A stretch of DNA of 5,183 bases from JAAYCI01 sp964370295 (GTDB taxonomy: Bacteria > Bacillota > Clostridia > Oscillospirales > Ruminococcaceae): positions 1-5,183 of the forward strand of contig CAYJIR010000068.1 of assembly GCA_964370295.1 (NCBI GenBank). Direction: 5' to 3'. Each line of letters starts with the position of its first letter. Positions within the stretch are counted from its first letter, which is position 1. Of the stretch, positions 4,979-5,183 are shown one piece after another. The translations under genes were made by a program, and so were the position numbers. The notes beneath the pieces were generated by a model. It was not told where the DNA came from. It made no database searches and was given only the letters and a program-made list of their open reading frames with translations.

Positions 4979-5183
4979 CTAGTACACGCCCGTTTGCGGG
5001 CTAAGCGGTGTGGTGGTGGCTGTCTTGTGCACAATCACACTGTACACCGAGAAACTCGGCGCGGCAAACTCCACATAGCCATGGCCCACGGTAACAGGGC
5101 GAACTTCCTCCACCGTGCCGTCGTCTTGGATGTGCAAAACGGTTACACGGTCTGCCGGTGTTAGCCCCGGCACGCTGATGCGC
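4979..5183 (-). CDS. C-terminal end of a secreted surface protein with truncated sortase-like signal (partial)
   Basis: Only the last 67 residues are in the window; the frame is open to the right edge, so the GTG at 5173 is internal rather than a start. The segment SVPGLTPADRVTVLHIQDDG followed by TVEEVRPVTVGHGYVEF and PSFSVYSVIV has the alternating beta-strand pattern of the last domain in many large extracellular Clostridia proteins, which commonly end with a threonine/proline linker, an SPQTG or NPKTG-like motif, a hydrophobic helix and a basic tail. Here TATTTPLSPQTGVY ends at TAG immediately after the motif, with no helix or tail, and no frame within about 60 bases downstream supplies one. 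The protein may therefore be released rather than wall-anchored, or the gene may be broken. GC content is clearly higher than in the rest of the window. The function of the whole protein cannot be stated. Confidence 0.75.
   Translation of the reverse strand, partial: RISVPGLTPADRVTVLHIQDDGTVEEVRPVTVGHGYVEFAAPSFSVYSVIVHKTATTTPLSPQTGVY

Overview
The window most likely comes from a low-to-moderate GC Gram-positive bacterium, probably an anaerobic member of the Clostridia (Bacillota). The grounds are a complete Bce-type regulator/kinase/ABC-exporter locus, Firmicute-style Shine-Dalgarno sequences, a Gram-positive type PnuC, and the end of a secreted surface protein carrying an SPQTG sortase-like motif. 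No rRNA or other phylogenetic marker is present, so the genus is not called. All recognisable intact genes lie on the minus strand and are described in transcription order, right to left.

Right edge (4979-5183): the C-terminal 67 residues of a GC-rich extracellular protein, ending abruptly just after a sortase-like motif, followed by an intrinsic terminator (4870-4922). From 4345 to 4978 there is no convincing gene. Instead there is a dense run of inverted repeats: a bidirectional terminator (4755-4783), a branched fold (4676-4746), three back-to-back hairpins (4573-4655), two more abutting hairpins (4470-4548), and the promoter, dyad operator and leader of the next gene.

Middle (3664-4344): pnuC, a nicotinamide riboside-type vitamin transporter. 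Between it and the next gene (3344-3663) there is no intact gene. This gap holds what looks like a decayed plus-strand scrap of a histidine-kinase ATPase domain (about 3432-3551) and a candidate regulator box (3419-3432). Bases 3552-3663 show nothing I can name, and I see no clear pnuC terminator.

Left part (1-3343): a bceRSAB-type antimicrobial-peptide sensing and detoxification module. The response regulator and the intramembrane-sensing kinase overlap by 4 bases (ATGA). A 134-base gap follows, with a strong -10 box and TGTAA-type regulator boxes. Then come the ATPase and the FtsX-type permease, overlapping by 1 base (TGATG); the permease runs off the left edge. In characterised relatives the transporter itself senses the peptide-target complex and signals to the kinase, the phosphorylated regulator fires the promoter in front of the ATPase gene, and the induced transporter confers resistance. 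The promoter boxes seen here fit that circuit, with a possible second box suggesting autoregulation. The true substrate cannot be read from the sequence.
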